The notes beneath the pieces are model-generated. The model searched no databases, was not told the DNA's origin, and was given only the letters and a program-made list of their open reading frames with translations. Made by a program: the position numbers and the translations under genes. 64,000 nucleotides of DNA from Gyrodactylus bullatarudis (taxonomy: Eukaryota; Platyhelminthes; Monogenea; Gyrodactylidea; Gyrodactylidae): positions 71,800-135,799 of the forward strand of contig SSNU01000063.1 of the NCBI GenBank assembly GCA_012064415.1, read 5' to 3'. Position 1 is the stretch's first letter. Each line of letters begins with the position of its first letter. Positions 43,969 through 57,937 of this stretch are shown here, piece after piece.

Positions 43969-45552
43969 TATTCTGAAAAAGTCCGGTCAATTTGGAAGAA
44001 ATTAACGATTTTAGGAAAAATGTTATTTATGGATACATCTGAAAGTCAAAATTTTTAAATCTAGCTTTCGAAAATGGTGATAAAGAATCGATTGGATGCA
44101 TCAAATAGAAATTTTTTGTCAAAAAAATATTTTTCTTTCTCTAATTTAGAGCAAAATTTATTTTACAATAACAAAATTTCAAAAAATACATCTTGTGCTA
44201 TTCATGTCATTGACAATTTTACATCAGAGAATCTAAAATCTATCTTTTTTAATAGTTTATCCAGAAAGTTCATAGAAAGAGGAAAATTTTTGAAATAACA
44301 TCTTTTTTGAGTGAATAAATTATCAATTTTAAAATGAAAAATGTGAGTAAAATTACAAAATCTAATGTACTGGGCGAAATTCCTTCATCTTTTGTCATGA
44401 GTTAAATGTGAAATGTATCTTGATCTGAGTAATCCTTGAGACGTGGTCGTTTAAATTCTCTGAAAGATGAATGAAATTTTGAATGAATGTACAAAAGTTT
44501 TGAAGGTGCTCGAAACAAACGATGATTAGGCTATAGAATATAAAAGAAAATTTCTTCAAGAAATTATGCACACTTTTATTTGTTTTAGAAAACCTTTCAG
44601 CCAAATCCTTTCAAGGTTGTCAAAAATATCAATATCAGTATTGAATTTTCGGAATGAAGAAAACAATTTATTCTTAATCGACAGTGTCTAGGAATTAATT
44701 ATGTGATTTAACTATTCCAGTTCCTTGACATGGTATAGGATCAATCACCAGTTATCTGACTGTTTTTGAATTATTCTAAATAATTTGCGAATGAGCTATA
44801 AGCATAAGAGGTCGATATCTCACTAGACTCTGGACAAATTCAAAGTCAATCCTTTCTAGAATTTAAATTATTCTTCAAAACTTTTCAGCTAAGATAAAAG
44901 ATGATACAAATTTCAATAATATGCCTACTTATCAATAAAGAGTCGTGTATATTTTTTTTAACAAACCAAGAACTTTTGCACATGATATTTACTAGACGAT
45001 TCTCTGTGTTATATTTATAATAATTTTGATGGTAAAAATAGAGCAAATCAAGAATTTATTTTGAATTGATTTTAATAGAAATCGTTAAGGAAGATCATGA
45101 TTTGAATGATAAACAGTTTAAAAACCATCAAAAATTTGACATGAAAATGTGCTGTCATTTTTGACAAAATAACTTTTTGAAATAAAACAATCAATTTTTT
45201 CAATAAATCCACTATTTATTCTTTGTAGTGCTAAAATTTTTGCAGAGAAATGTTAAAGTAGCTAAACACTTTTACCAGTATAGTTAAAGAAAAGTTTATC
45301 CTTAAGTCAAAATCCGAATAATTGTTTACAGACAAGTTTGGGGAGACATTTTACTTATCAATCTTGTCAGCCGACATATAATCGAGATGATTTTTTTTCA
45401 TAAGATAGGATCATTTACCAATATACAAATTAACATATTTCCATGGTATTCATGCCAGATATTCAGCTGGAAATATGCAAACTCATTGAAATTATCATGA
45501 TAATAATAGAGAAATTCAATAGAGAAATAAAACCTTATTGATTCCATGTGCA
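43969..45552. other. Intergenic, no gene recognised
   Basis: AT-rich sequence. Short open frames at 44074-44298 and 44395-44604 have no recognisable content. Confidence 0.4.
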
Positions 45553-46265
45553 AAGTGGGTTGATATGAATGTTAAGAGTCTATGATTTTTATGAAAACCT
45601 CGATGTTTTTATCAAATATTCGAACATGTTAAAGATTTTTTGAAATCCTACTCAAATAGTCCACTGTAACGCTTTGAAGAAAAAATTCTAATAAAAAAAT
45701 TTTTTATGAAAAATAAGGTAATTTTTCAAATTTCGATTTGCTGCCAAAATCCCATTTTTTCGAACTGAACATTTTTATTGATATCAAAGTTAGAAAGTGA
45801 TCAAAAGTAAATTTTCAGATCACAATAAGACAAGAAATCCAAATATGGCCGACAAATTTTCGAAAGATACTCCATTTCCGAGGAGGGATTTCGATTTGTC
45901 GAAATATCATTGATTTTGGTTTCATTGATACTAAGGTTATGTATTAAAACCGATTCAGCATATTCAAATTTCTTGTTTTATTGTCATCTTGGAAATCAAC
46001 TTTGTATTGTATCACTCTGTATTTTTAAAATCAATGAAAATTTTCAATACAAGGTTTGAAAAATAGGATTTTAGCGCCAAATCGAAATTTGAAAATGTCC
46101 ATATTTTTCATAAAAAAATTGTTTATTGAGAATTTTTTCTTTAAATCGTAAGAGTCGGCAACATGAGTAGGATTCCAAAATATCTTTAACATATTCGAAT
46201 ATTTGATGAAAAAATCGAGGTTTTCGTAAAAATCATAAATTCCCAGCTTCATATCAATTAGCTTT
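45553..46265. mobile_element. Foldback element, copy at 45.6 kb
   Basis: The left end GGTTGATATGAATGTTAAGAG is mirrored by CCCAGCTTCATATCAATTAG on the right. The inner TGTTAAAGATTTTTTGAAATCC pairs with GGATTCCAAAATATCTTTAAC. Arms carry many mismatches. Confidence 0.7.
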
Positions 46266-47817
46266 ATTTTTTTCCAGAAAACCTGACTATAAAAGTGAAA
46301 TTGAGATAAATAATCTGCTATCCCTAATAAAGGAATAAATCATAGAAGTTTGAAATCATCTGTTTTTCGGTAGAATTTTTGAGTCCTGTCATTAATGATA
46401 GTTGTTTGAGAATAAAACTGAAAATTAATCACGGTAAGGTTAAATGCAAAAATTACAACATAGACAATTATTTCCCTAAATGCCATTATGGGAATTTAAC
46501 TTCTGATTTTGCTGAATCATTAAATGCAAGTTTTTAGAAAAAAATGAGTGATAAACATTAATTTAATATCACAATGTTTTATATGAATTTATTTTGAGAT
46601 AAATTTTTTTGAAAAGCATAACCTCAACGCTAAGATTAAGAGTGAACTGTTTCCTTTTATAGATGTAAAAAATTAAATCTACAAATCTCGTGGAATTTGG
46701 GAATTTATGGTTTTACAAAAATCTCATTTTTTATCAAGGAAACAAAATTGTCTAAAGATTTGAGAAAAATATATTTGGGAAAAATTGAAGACATTTGAAT
46801 TTTGAGCTCGCGCCATTTTTAATAATTACATTTATTAAACTTTGGGCGGAGAATCTTTGTTGATTTCAAGGTTTGAGAGGGATCAAATTTTATTTTTAGC
46901 ATTACCAGTAGTTTATTCTATTCCTGAAGCATACGAAATGCTCGATTCTGATTTAATTTTTTGAATTAATTCATTCACTTAAGCCGTGGATATCTATTTG
47001 GATTTCACAAGATATCGAAATAAAACTATGACCATTAGAAAGAACGCAAAATTTTGCATAGGAGAGAGAGAGAGTCTTAACATTCTAAGATTGATGGAAA
47101 ATATGAGCTCTAGTGAGCTCTTAAAGCCGAAATATATGAAAGATTGAATGAGTTTTTACAGCTAGTCCAAATTTTACTCCCGGTTTTAAGAATTTTTCAA
47201 TAAATTTTCCGTTCTTTTTAAGCTAATTAATTTAATTGCGTTTAAGACAAGTGATTTGAAGAATTATGAGATCTTATTTGGGATTTTTGCAAAAATTTCA
47301 AATTTTTGGGTAATTTTTTTTCAATGATAGATTTTAACAAAAATTATATTTTTGGAATCTGCGGAAAATTCTACACAAACCCTGAAAATATCATCTAAAT
47401 ATTTAAAAATTTATTTTTTTATTTCCCTGAGTGTAATCCAAGTTACTATTATTTGAGTTTAATGGAAAATTTAGAAAAAATAAATCAATGAGAAAGAATA
47501 AAAAATGACCACCCAAATTATCTCCACTATTTGTGATTTGTGAAAAAGGTAATTATTTCCAAAAAAATAAACTAAATTGATATACCAGAGAATTGATGAA
47601 AAGTCAAGATAAATCACATGATGATAATTATAATTAAACAGGAATAATCAATGATTATAATTGTTAATCATCAAAATGTTTTGGGGAAATGCAAAAAAAG
47701 CATCATTATTTACAGTATTTCTTGTCTCGGGGCTATATTGAAAAAAAAATATATAACTCATCAATCAATAACGGATTTGTTTTCAAATTCTTTCAATTTT
47801 ATCTAAAGCTAGTTGAA
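46266..47817. other. Intergenic with a foldback relic
   Basis: 46690-46760 shows one arm of foldback wording (GGGAATTTATGGTTTTACAAA). A short GAGAGAGAGAG run occurs near 47065. No gene seen. Confidence 0.4.
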
Positions 47818-48412
47818 GATGAAAATTTACTATTTTTACAAAAAACTCGATATTTTTCTCCGGATTCACAGAAAAAAATAATTTTCCGAATTCCATGATG
47901 AAAAAAGTTGTGGATATTCGAATAAATTCCGACAAAATGATATTTAGGATCAACATTGAACGAAGAATTCGAACTCACATGCAGAAGTTTACTGAAATTC
48001 GTAATTACTGTGGGAAATCGAACCATTTGAATTTTTCGATTATCACGTAGGAAAATTATCCAAAATCTGGAAGTCCAACTTTTTCTCAAAAACGGTAAGA
48101 TCTTCGTTATCTCTATGGCCAAATTCGAATCCTTTGTCTAATTTTGATCCCAAATATCAGCACTTAACTGCTTCGAATCATCGAAATCGATAAAAATTTT
48201 GGATTTGAAAGTTGAAAAAGTGGAAATTTGGTGCATTTTTGAAATTCGAAAAACGATCTAATTTTGGTCAGATTGATTTTTTTCGGAATTTTTTCGATTA
48301 TCCACAACTCATTGACTTATTTCATCATGGAATTCGAAAAATTATTATTTTTCTGTGAATCTGGAGAAAAATATCGAGTTTTTCGTAAAAATAGTAAATT
48401 CTCATCTTCATC
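47818..48412. mobile_element. Second foldback family, copy at 47.8 kb
   Basis: The left arm ACTATTTTTACAAAAAACTC and TTTTTCTCCGGATTCACAG pairs with CTGTGAATCTGGAGAAAAA and GAGTTTTTCGTAAAAATAG on the right. Its ends (GATGAAAATTTACTA and TAGTAAATTCTCATCTTCATC) differ from the main family. The region 32340-32903 is a decayed relative. Confidence 0.7.
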
Positions 48413-50023
48413 TCAATATAATGGAGAGAGCTTTTTCATCAAGAATGCTCAAGATTTTCTGCAATCCATATAAAAAGGGAACCTGTTAGACTAGGGAACT
48501 GATTGTCACCATTGAAAATTTGATTGATCCGCCATTATTAATTAATCAAAATTGATTAATTTTCAAACATAATAAAATAATCGAAAAATCTGATTATCAC
48601 GCGATACTACTTCATTCATGATTGTCTTAAACTTATGATTTAAATGGTAAAGGTGTGATTTGTGATCTGGATTTCAGAGAATCATTAGATCATTCATGAT
48701 GAAAAAATTGAAATGTACTAATTCCCATAGAGAAACTTGATATAACAGAACTTATTCAATATGTATATAGGTAATTTTTCTTTCATCTTGGCCTAATTTA
48801 CAATCTGTATTATTAAACTGAAATGAATGGAGCAAATATTTTGGACATAGAGTGTTTTCAATGTTGGGAAAAGACAAATGAAAAAGACAAATAAATTAGG
48901 CTTAGAGGATGATTCTAAACAAATTTGTGCAATATATCTCGTTTGTTGTAAAGTCAGGAATCTATGATTCTTGAAGAGAAAAATTCTGAAAAAAATATGG
49001 TAATTCTTCAAATTTTGATTTGGCGTTAAAATATTTTTGAAATTTGAACTGATTCTCATATCTAATTCTGATCCTGAAAAGCATCTTAAGGGTACAATTC
49101 CACCATCAAATCATTAAACATTTTCAGTTCAAAGTTCCAAAAAAATCGGATTTTGAGGCCGAATCAAAATTTGAAAAAATACCATATATTTTCAGAACTT
49201 TTTTTTCTTCGAATCACTAGACAAAATTATTAGAATTCTTAAAGAATCTCTAACAAATTCGTATTCTTGATGAAAAAATAGATTCTTTTGTAAAGATCTT
49301 AGACTTCTTACTTTATATTAATCAGCTTTAAAAGCCAGCTAAATTTCAATATGTATGAATACAATAAAGTCTTCCTGGGAAACGCATGAACTTGAAACCT
49401 GTTCTTGCTAAAGTAAACAGAATCCTTTCTACTCGATTGTGTTAAGAGAATTTCATTTTGAAATGACACGGTGCCAAGATTAACGAGAAAAGATAAATTC
49501 TGTGATTTTCTTAAACATCGAAGTAATCTTACGTCTTACCTTTGCGAATATCTTGAATGGATAATTTCTTTTATTCATATTAAATTGCAAATAAAACTAA
49601 CAAAGTAATGAACAATGATGAATAAAATTGTCAACTTTAAAGATGTAACGATATTAAAAACATACAGCAAGACTAGATATTTCCTTATTTGGGTTAGCTA
49701 TCTTGGATCTAGAATAATATCTCCTTTAGAAAGACAGAATTTAATAATCATCTGCATTTCAGCAATAGTGAATTAGTTTTAAAAACAACATTTTTCAACA
49801 CAAAGTTTGAATAAAAGTCAAAATAATTCAAAAATTTCCATGTTCTACACAGTAGTAGACGAAAATTTCAAAATCATTAATACTTTCTGTAGTTGTGGTA
49901 AAATTTATCTTCAGGTATTATCATAATTTCGCACAAAATTTCGCTTCTAAATATCTTTTTGTGTCTTTGTTGTAAGATAAACAAAATTTTGAACATTTCA
50001 CTTTATCTTATTTATAATAAGTT
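48413..50023. other. Intergenic with a further foldback copy
   Basis: 48950-49322 shows GTAAAGTCAGGAATCTATGA on the left and TTCTTACTTTATATTAATC on the right, a shorter and more diverged foldback copy. No gene recognised elsewhere. Confidence 0.45.
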
Positions 50024-50027
50024 TTAA

Positions 50028-50223
50028 CCCTTTCGGTGCCGAGACTATTTCACAATTTTTAAAAAAAACCAAAATTTAGCTATGAAGATACCAAGTTATA
50101 TGGCCAAAAATATTACTAATGCAAGTTCACATTGTGGGCTTCAATTTAAACTCTAATTGATCCAAAAACCTATCAGACTGGTAGAGTTATGAAGGTTATA
50201 TATGTCCATCGGCACCGAAAGAG
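50028..50223 (+). mobile_element. Short non-autonomous piggyBac-type element (MITE), intact
   Basis: A 196-bp element between TTAA sites 50024-50027 and 50224-50227. Its ends CCCTTTCGGTGCCGA and TCGGCACCGAAAGAG form a 15-bp inverted repeat with one mismatch. Its body matches 1694-1890 in reverse. The CCCTTTCG start is shared with the larger piggyBac-type copies at 21939 and 31259. Confidence 0.85.
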
Positions 50224-50227
50224 TTAA

Positions 50228-50884
50228 TAATAATAAAAATAAGAAATTAAAAAAAATTTTACATTTGATTCTTTCATTATTTTGTCTATTTTATAACAGA
50301 GACATAAAAGAGATATTTATAAGGGAAATTTTGTGGAACGATTTGAAAAGACCCGCGAATCTCAGTAATTATGAATTACATTATTAAGATTAGCTTTTTA
50401 ATTGTGAACAGAATCTAGGGCTAGACAATTCTTACCCAATTTACAAAACGATGATTTTTTAATAGTTTTAAAGCATATTAAGACTCAATCACCCACTTCA
50501 AAGCATGGTTCACTCACCCAGAAAAGTATAGAGGAAAGTTTGATAATACAACGTAAGTTATTATAGATAACGTTTTGGTAATAAAACTTCCATGGAATTT
50601 GCTGAATCGATGTAGAATAATGAATTAATTGGGCACCCATGAACAAGATTGTTTACAGCATATTAGAGATATATTTAATTTCTAACAGTTCTGATGAAGC
50701 TTCTTAATTTTGAGTTGGATTAATCTCAAAAATTATTTCTTCATATATATTTCAGAGATTATCATATTTTTAATAATCCTAAATGAATATTACGCCTAGT
50801 CGATTTACACATTCCCTGAAAATGTTTCTTAGATAGATCAGAAAAATATAATGGGGTTTCTATTCTTAAAAATCTGATTGTAGC
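50228..50884. other. 3' flank of PCYT1, no gene seen
   Basis: AT-rich. The PCYT1 3' untranslated region should lie in the right-hand part, but no clear AATAAA was pinned down. Confidence 0.4.
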
Positions 50885-53800
50885 TTACTCGGTATTTAAA
50901 TCTTCAGATCCACTGGTATCTCCATCGGTTTCATCGCTGTTATTTTCAGAGTTTCGTCCACTGTTCAACTGTAGAAATGATGGCAATAATCGACCGTCAG
51001 AAGCAAATCTACGCAAGAAATTCGTTGCAAACTCATGAGATTTTCCTTCAAAGTAGTCAATTGCGTTTCGAATTTTACCAGAAACTGATTCAAAATTTTC
51101 AGACAATCGTAATCTTGCCTCTTTGTAATAGGAAATGTTGAGTTCTTTGCGGGAAACTCCGCGTTTCAAATTTCTCTTCAAGTAGGTGTCATAATCACGG
51201 ATTATTCTGGCAATAACATCGGTTGTTGAGATGCCCTCGGTTCTCTGGGTTTCAAGAAACCTACAAAATTAATTTGATGTAAAGAGAATAACTTTTAAAA
51301 AGGTTTAGCATGTAAGATGCAACAGTCGAAAATGTTTTATACTTACATGCCTCGTCTCTTTATCAGGTCGTACACATCATCACCGTCTGTGTGAGTATAG
51401 GGGATTGCATCATGAGCAACAAAGTCAATCTAAGACATTACAAAAGCAATGATTATTATAAATTGGTCAATTTAAAGTTGGGAATCTATGATTTTTCCAT
51501 GAAAAATTTCCTCAGATCCACTTTTATCGATTGAATAAATGTAAAAATCCAAGTAATAAAACTAATTTTGAAGAGAATCGATGAGATACGAGAGAAATCT
51601 TCTATTGAACAAAATGTTTTAAACTCATTCTGATTTGCAAAAGTTTTGAGTTTGCGCCAACTTTGATCGCCTACGTATTTTTATTTGATGGTTATGGTAA
51701 AATTTATAAAACTTAGATTTTAACTATTCTAATCAAAATACTCAAAAGTATTGATGTTTTTCAATTCTAGAAATATCTAATAAGTTCAAACAAATAGAGT
51801 GATCAATTATCTTTCTAATGGTACCAAATTTGTTCGGATTCATATTAGTTTTGGAGGATAAAATTTTTGTTTAAGCTAGAGTCCCAGTACTTATCGCACA
51901 ACCTAATAATTAAAATCTAACCCTGACCATCAAATAAAAACTCAAGATCAAATTTAGCAGATGATAACAACCGGTGAAATAAAAGCTCAATATTTCCTCG
52001 TCTCCTAAATCCTGTATGAGTACTGAAACATATAAAACTAGTTGTTATTCAATTTTTATAACCGGTTCCTTTGTCAAAATCAAAGTTGAACAAAAAACCA
52101 AATCGTTCAACAGTCTGTAATTTATTTTTAAATTTCAATCGGTAAAAGTGGTTCGCAAAATCTTCAGTAAAATTTAAGTTCTTGATGGAAAATTTAGATT
52201 ACCAACTTCATATTAATAGCTTTAGTTATGGATTGATGATTTTAACGTAGATTTATTATTTATTATTTTACTATTAAACATGTAGATTGTTAATTTTTGT
52301 TAGGGTCTCTAGTATAACGATAAAAGAGAATTTTATTCTTAAAATCTTTCGCCTTTATTTTCTTATGATGAGCTGAAAAGAAATTTTGAAACTTGTTATA
52401 GCCAAAAGTAGGAAATACTTTTTATTAAAATTCTCTAATTGTCAATGATCTAAATTTATTTGGGATCATATTTAGATATGTACTATTCTAGTAAAATGGT
52501 TGTAGGTTTTTAAATAAATTCAATTGAGACTCTATATTTGCAGCTATTGGTAAGATAAGAGCTACAACTTTTTTTATCTTTCAGATTAAACTAAAAATCA
52601 GATTACAGACTAGTTATCTCTTTCATCTTAAATTATAATTTATTTATAATTTATAAATCTACTATTGAGTAGATTGTGAATTAAAGAATTATATTAATAA
52701 CAGCCTCTGGGGTATATCTCATGGCTATTATGGCTGAAAAATGTAACAAACCTATCCCTCTCCTCTCTGCTCCTTTCAAGTTGAGAAAAATAATGTTTAG
52801 CTACTATAAAGTAGGTTTATAAGTGTCAAACTTTCCAAAAATATATATATTCAATATTAAAAGAAAGTTTATTTAACTACTTTATTTATTGCATTAAAAT
52901 CTCAGAGATCTTTCAGTTTGATTTATACTGTTCGTTGACAATTTATGCTACAAAAATCACAGTCCGTTAATTCAAAATATCATGCTGTTTAGCTGTTGAA
53001 TCGCCTTAAGCTATAGGTCAGTAGAAGTACTACCAGAACCAGATTAACCTTAACTCTTTCAGATTTGAATCCACAAAACACATTGCCAACTTCCTATGCG
53101 AAATCTTTTACAAGATCAAATGATGATCTGAGGAAAGACACTTGAAACCCCCTATTTATTTATTTGCGCAAGATATGATATCTATTGGAATCATTGTGAA
53201 CAGATCTTTGACTATTTAACTTTCTGATTATGAATGATTCATCAGGCACATGAAGAGTTTATCAAACTATTAAAAAATACTCAATAATCTCAGTGTCCCC
53301 TGAGATTTATAAAACAAGGAATCCCTTTCTTTGTCAATAGGAATTCATCAACTTGATACCCTGGCACGTGAGCTTTTTCACCCTCTTCACTGTGGCTACC
53401 AATAAAGAGTTTTTGGGTGTTTTATCAGCTTGTATTCTTGCTACAGCTTGAAGCTTTCTTTCTTTTTTAATTATAATTATATAACTACAGTATATTATTA
53501 CTAATAATTTATTAGCGATGAAGGTTTAAGGAATGAACATTTAGTGTTAATTAGCCTGGGTCCCTATTTTCTCAAACGTTGAAAATTAAAAATAAATAAA
53601 ATTCACTTCCTAAACTAAACGAAAAACAAAGATTAAGAAGTTTTACGTCATTGTGAAACTATTGACTCTAACTAATCATATTCATACTTCTAATAAAGGA
53701 AATGGAAAACTGAATAAAAAATTAAATGGGTTAATGATTTTTAAATTAACTTAACAAGTGTTTGAAAAATTCAATTTAATACACAAAATTAGAATTAGGC

Positions 53801-56800
53801 TTCTATTCTCACAGACCTTATTACATTACCTTTTTTATCAAGCTCTCTTGCGTTTCATGTCTTGTAAAATAAAGCCTGTAAGTTATTCCAAAGATTTATC
53901 TTAACCCTTCATGTCCCAAATTATTTTTTTTCATCACACAAATGAGAAAATCTGCAACATAACCAAGATAATTACGCTGATCCTGAATCTGAACTGCTTT
54001 TTGTAAGCCGACTTATCATTTCAAAGATGATAGAAATCTACGACTATTTTTTATTTCTTTCTAAGACCTCAGCAAATAGGTTTTCGAAAAAACGTTCGAA
54101 ATATTTTTTCAAATATTTGACAAAATTTTCAAAAAATCACTCTTCTTCAAGTCACTATGGTGTGCATCAGTGACAGTGCATCTTTATGAATTATACATAA
54201 TTTTGTAGCTTAATAAATTTCCTTTCTAAAGAGGGATAAACAAAGTGTTTTAGGTATCTTTCAGTTAAAATTATCGCTCGAGAAAGAGTTGTGTACCACT
54301 GGTGGAACAATAAATTTCAAGGTATTACTTTATTAACTAATTATTAGGGCTGTCAAAATGCTATTTTATGTTAATAAGCAATGAAATATGATCAAAATGA
54401 TGTAAGATATACTTTTTTCTCTGTTTTAGTTTCTGAAATAATTTTGCTAATAATCATGAACTATTATTTTCTTAATTATCTGCTATTTTTAGTTTCTTAA
54501 TTTGCTCACCAAACAATGTAAACAATACCAAACATTCAAATAAAAAGCCTTTCTTTCTTATTCATAATAAAATCATTATCTTCAAACGACATCAAATCTC
54601 TCAGATAACCGAATATTAAAATTTTGAACCCGTTGAACCCTGTCACTGTCTATAGGAAGGAAGAAAATTTTTGATTCAAATAGAATATTATTGGATAATT
54701 ATTTTTACACCAATCAGAATAAATCATTGATTTTTATTGGTCTTAGGTTTTATTGTATGAATGGGTACAGAGTGTACAGAATCTTAGTAGTTTCAATAAG
54801 ACAAAAATATAGTTCTATCAAATATTCCATAGTACATGTCAATAAATAAACTTATACTAAAGAAGTGGCTTTTTAAAATGAGTAATTTAGTATATTGCTA
54901 TTTTTGTGAAATTCAATTTTGCTAAAAATTGCTATTTTTGTGAAATTATTGCTATTTTCTGACCGCCCTACTGATTATAATCAGTTTATAATATCAGGAT
55001 GGCTAAATATTATAATTTTATATTTCGTTCATCGTAAATTTAGACAGGATTTAATTTTATTCCATTTAGACTATTCATGAGTAACACTAGGTAAATGGAA
55101 CCTTGAAACTCTCAAAAGCTACAGTAGCTATGCAGACAAAATTCAATAGAGTTTTTTTGAATAAGCACAAAGTAGAAATTACATTGTTTTTAGACATTAA
55201 ACCTACTTAGCTAAGTGTGGTCACTGGTTATTACTATATTCTAATAAGGACGAAACGCGTATACATCTGCCACCGTGAGTTGAATATTATTTGACTCTCT
55301 TATGGAATTGACACTTGCTTATCCGAACTCTAACATCTAGGTGTGAGAAGACAATCTCCATCAAGTTAGATTCACAAGGATATAGTAATAACCAGTGACC
55401 ACACTTAGCTAAGTAGGTTTAATCAATAGAGTTTATTTTAATTTATGTTTTTATGAAAGTGAATTTGATTTTTTTTGGTATTCTGGAGCGACCCACTCTA
55501 GTTTAGATACAATTTTTAATCCTTACTTTGCAATATTGATAACTATAGCTATCAAGTTTATCTTGAAAATAAAATTATCTTTTATCGGATGACTGGCTAT
55601 TATCATCGAAATCATTGATTCCCGGTTCTTTAAAACCTTTGAAGGGTTATACTAGAAAGTAACTGATTTAATCAAATTCCAATGAATGAAAACAGATCAT
55701 CCTTATCAGTAGTAAAATTTGATGTTAAAGTGCGAATTAAAAAATAAATTAATGAAGCTGATTAGTTTGATTCTTTATCTGAGTTTTTCATTCAGCGAAC
55801 CAATCTGTGATGAGTAAATTAAAATTTAGTGAAAAGTCACATTTGAATAAAGCTTAATAGCTTCGAGACCAAGAATAAAATAACCAGTAATGATCTGGTT
55901 CGGTAACAACGCAAATTACACATGAGCTAATGAAAATCAAGAATGTTCCTGAGTACTATTCAATTCCTATTATAGTTTATTTATGTATAATATACATTGT
56001 ATATTCATGTGTATAATCATCCTATTCTTAATACAATTGTGTATGCCCTAGTTGAGGAACGAATCTTCAGATACTTAATTCAAGTTTTGGCGACGAGGGA
56101 TAAGATGGATATACTTGTTTTCCTATATTAAAATTCAGCTTATGTGATGCCTGTTTTTAGAAATTTTTAACATTTACCCAAATTATAGCCAAAGCTTGAA
56201 AGATGGAAAAAATTTTGAGCACAGATTCGAAATCAGCATGAAAATTTACATTGGAATTTTAATATCTCGATAAAAGTTCTTGACCTCACTACCACCCATG
56301 TTATTGATCTCACAGTCTTACAAATCGAACATAATTTTTTTTCTACTCAATGATATTTTCCACTTTTGTAGAAAACCCGACTTGCAGAGCTCTGCTGTTC
56401 AACAGAGAAAAACATGAATGAGATAGAAAGACAGAAATGACATCATCTTGTTCAGGAATAAATTCTTAACAAAAGAGTGGAAGGAAAGTTTCTCTTGACT
56501 CTTCTAGTTTCTGAGTTATTTAAAGTCCAAGTTGGAAATTTACCTATTTATTTCGAAAAACCTCTACTCTAACTCAATTGTATGCCTATTTGAGCACATT
56601 TTAGGAAAGAAATCTACCTCAATTAGGATACAGTAGTCCTTGAAGTATCAAAAGTGTAAAAAACTTTTCAAAAATTATGCTTCTGTAAAATTTTTTCACT
56701 GACAAATCTCTATTTTTTAACACGTAAAAATCAGGAAAAATATCATTGAGTAGAATTTTTCCATGCAAGACTGTGTAATTGACGTAGTCAGAAAATTATT

Positions 56801-57937
56801 TCTCACATTCCTTTTCATCCACAACTACATCTTGTTAGTATTTTTAGTCCTGTTTTTTATTATTACTGAAAAAGAGAATATACCAACCTTATTTTTTTCA
56901 AGGAAATCCATATCCAGTATCCATGGAGCATCTTTGTGGACTTCGTCAACATATCGACAATGGCGTACTGCTTCATATCTTTCTTTTTCACTCATTACTG
57001 GTCGACCTTTTCTCTCGATAGTCAATTTATCATTAGTAACACCAATGATGAGATAGGCGTTGGGAATAAGAGTGTGAATTTGCATCAGTTGTCTAGCATG
57101 ACCGGAATGAAACATGTCATAAACTCCATCCGCATAGACACGAACTTTTCGTGGTGCTTTACACAAGAATATTAAAACTCTATATTATTTTGAAATTTTG
57201 TTAAGATCTAGATCAAATCTATTAATATAATTCGCTTCAAACATCAAAAATAATGTCCATGTTCTTCTTTGAAGGAAAAATAATTTTTTAGGAAAATTTT
57301 TAAGGACTTAATCTAGGCACTAAAAAAATTTTATTTTGAATTAAACTGCTGAATTAGATAATATTAATTATTGCTCTAAACAATGTATCAAATTTAATAA
57401 CCAAGATAGTATATGATCTGTACTATAAAAATTGACCTTTTAGTTTCTTTAAACACGTTTTTTTTGCTTATGGCACGATAGTTTATAAATGTTCTCATAT
57501 TAGAAATAAAATCTTTTATATTATAACATGTGATTTTTAATATTGAAAAAAAAGTAAATGTATTCTTTCAAAGTTACCAAAGTTTAGGCTTTCTAGCAAA
57601 GGACGATCACATCCTAGCAACTATTATTTATCATTTTGTTGGTTGACATAGTGCAATTAGAATAAAATAAATAATGAAAATACATAATACATTTATAGTG
57701 ATCATAATCGTAATTAGGTAGAAATATTAAATAAAATTGTGGTAAATTCCTTATAATGTTATTGATTAAATAAAATTAATTTGAAAGTTACTCACATTTT
57801 CCAAGTTTTGCCTGTTCAATGTCTATTTTGATTGAATAATCACATTTTTCTCGATATTCTTCAGCTCTTGAGTCTGTGGAAAAGTGAGCAGGTATGCTAC
57901 AATTCCTTGGAATCCAATCGTTTATTTCAGATGACAT
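50885..57937 (-). CDS. PCYT1: Choline-phosphate cytidylyltransferase (289 aa)
   Basis: CTP:phosphocholine cytidylyltransferase makes CDP-choline, the rate-setting step of phosphatidylcholine synthesis, and moves between nucleus or cytosol and membranes. Exons: 57796-57937, 56888-57156, 51347-51429 and 50885-51260, 870 nt in total. The model has in-frame junctions throughout. [20 protein letters not shown] holds the HxGH nucleotide-binding motif. Next come the exon 2/3 junction [21 protein letters not shown] and [20 protein letters not shown] with the RTEGIST signature. The last exon has [18 protein letters not shown] and an amphipathic membrane-binding region, and ends in an acidic Ser-rich tail. 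The enzyme is shorter than the roughly 365-residue vertebrate form. Intron 2 is 5458 bp and full of repeats, in contrast to neighbouring 26-39 bp introns. Very confident in identity. Confidence 0.92.
51470..52220. mobile_element. Foldback element inside PCYT1 intron 2
   Basis: TTTAAAGTTGGGAATCTATG on the left and TACCAACTTCATATTAATAG on the right give the family ends, with an AT-rich, poorly paired interior. It lies directly upstream of the acceptor of exon 3 in gene orientation and must be spliced out. Confidence 0.55.
52735..52850 (+). repeat. Copy of the MITE segment seen at 30790
   Basis: AAAAATGTAACAAACCTATC through GTGTCAAACTTTCCAAAAA matches 30795-30890 with few changes. Terminal repeats are not seen here. 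Lies in PCYT1 intron 2. Confidence 0.6.
53901..54310 (+). mobile_element. piggyBac-like MITE with CCCTTCATGTCCC end, truncated
   Basis: TTAA at 53901-53904 is followed by CCCTTCATGTCCCAAATTA. The body matches 2965-3356, down to the ACCACTGGTGGAACA palindrome at about 54296, but the right terminal repeat is missing. Lies in PCYT1 intron 2. Confidence 0.65.
55198..55422. repeat. Inverted-repeat element with half a hammerhead
   Basis: Arms of 41 bp (AACCTACTTAGCTAAGTGTG... and its complement ending AGTAGGTTT) enclose about 143 bp. At 55248-55260 the plus strand reads GGACGAAACGCGTA, then an AUC-UGCCACC stretch, the 3' half of the hammerhead motif at 22720, which shares GCCAC-GUGA-UUGAAU. The 5' half with CUGANGA has been replaced by the left arm. 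Lies in PCYT1 intron 2. Confidence 0.65.
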
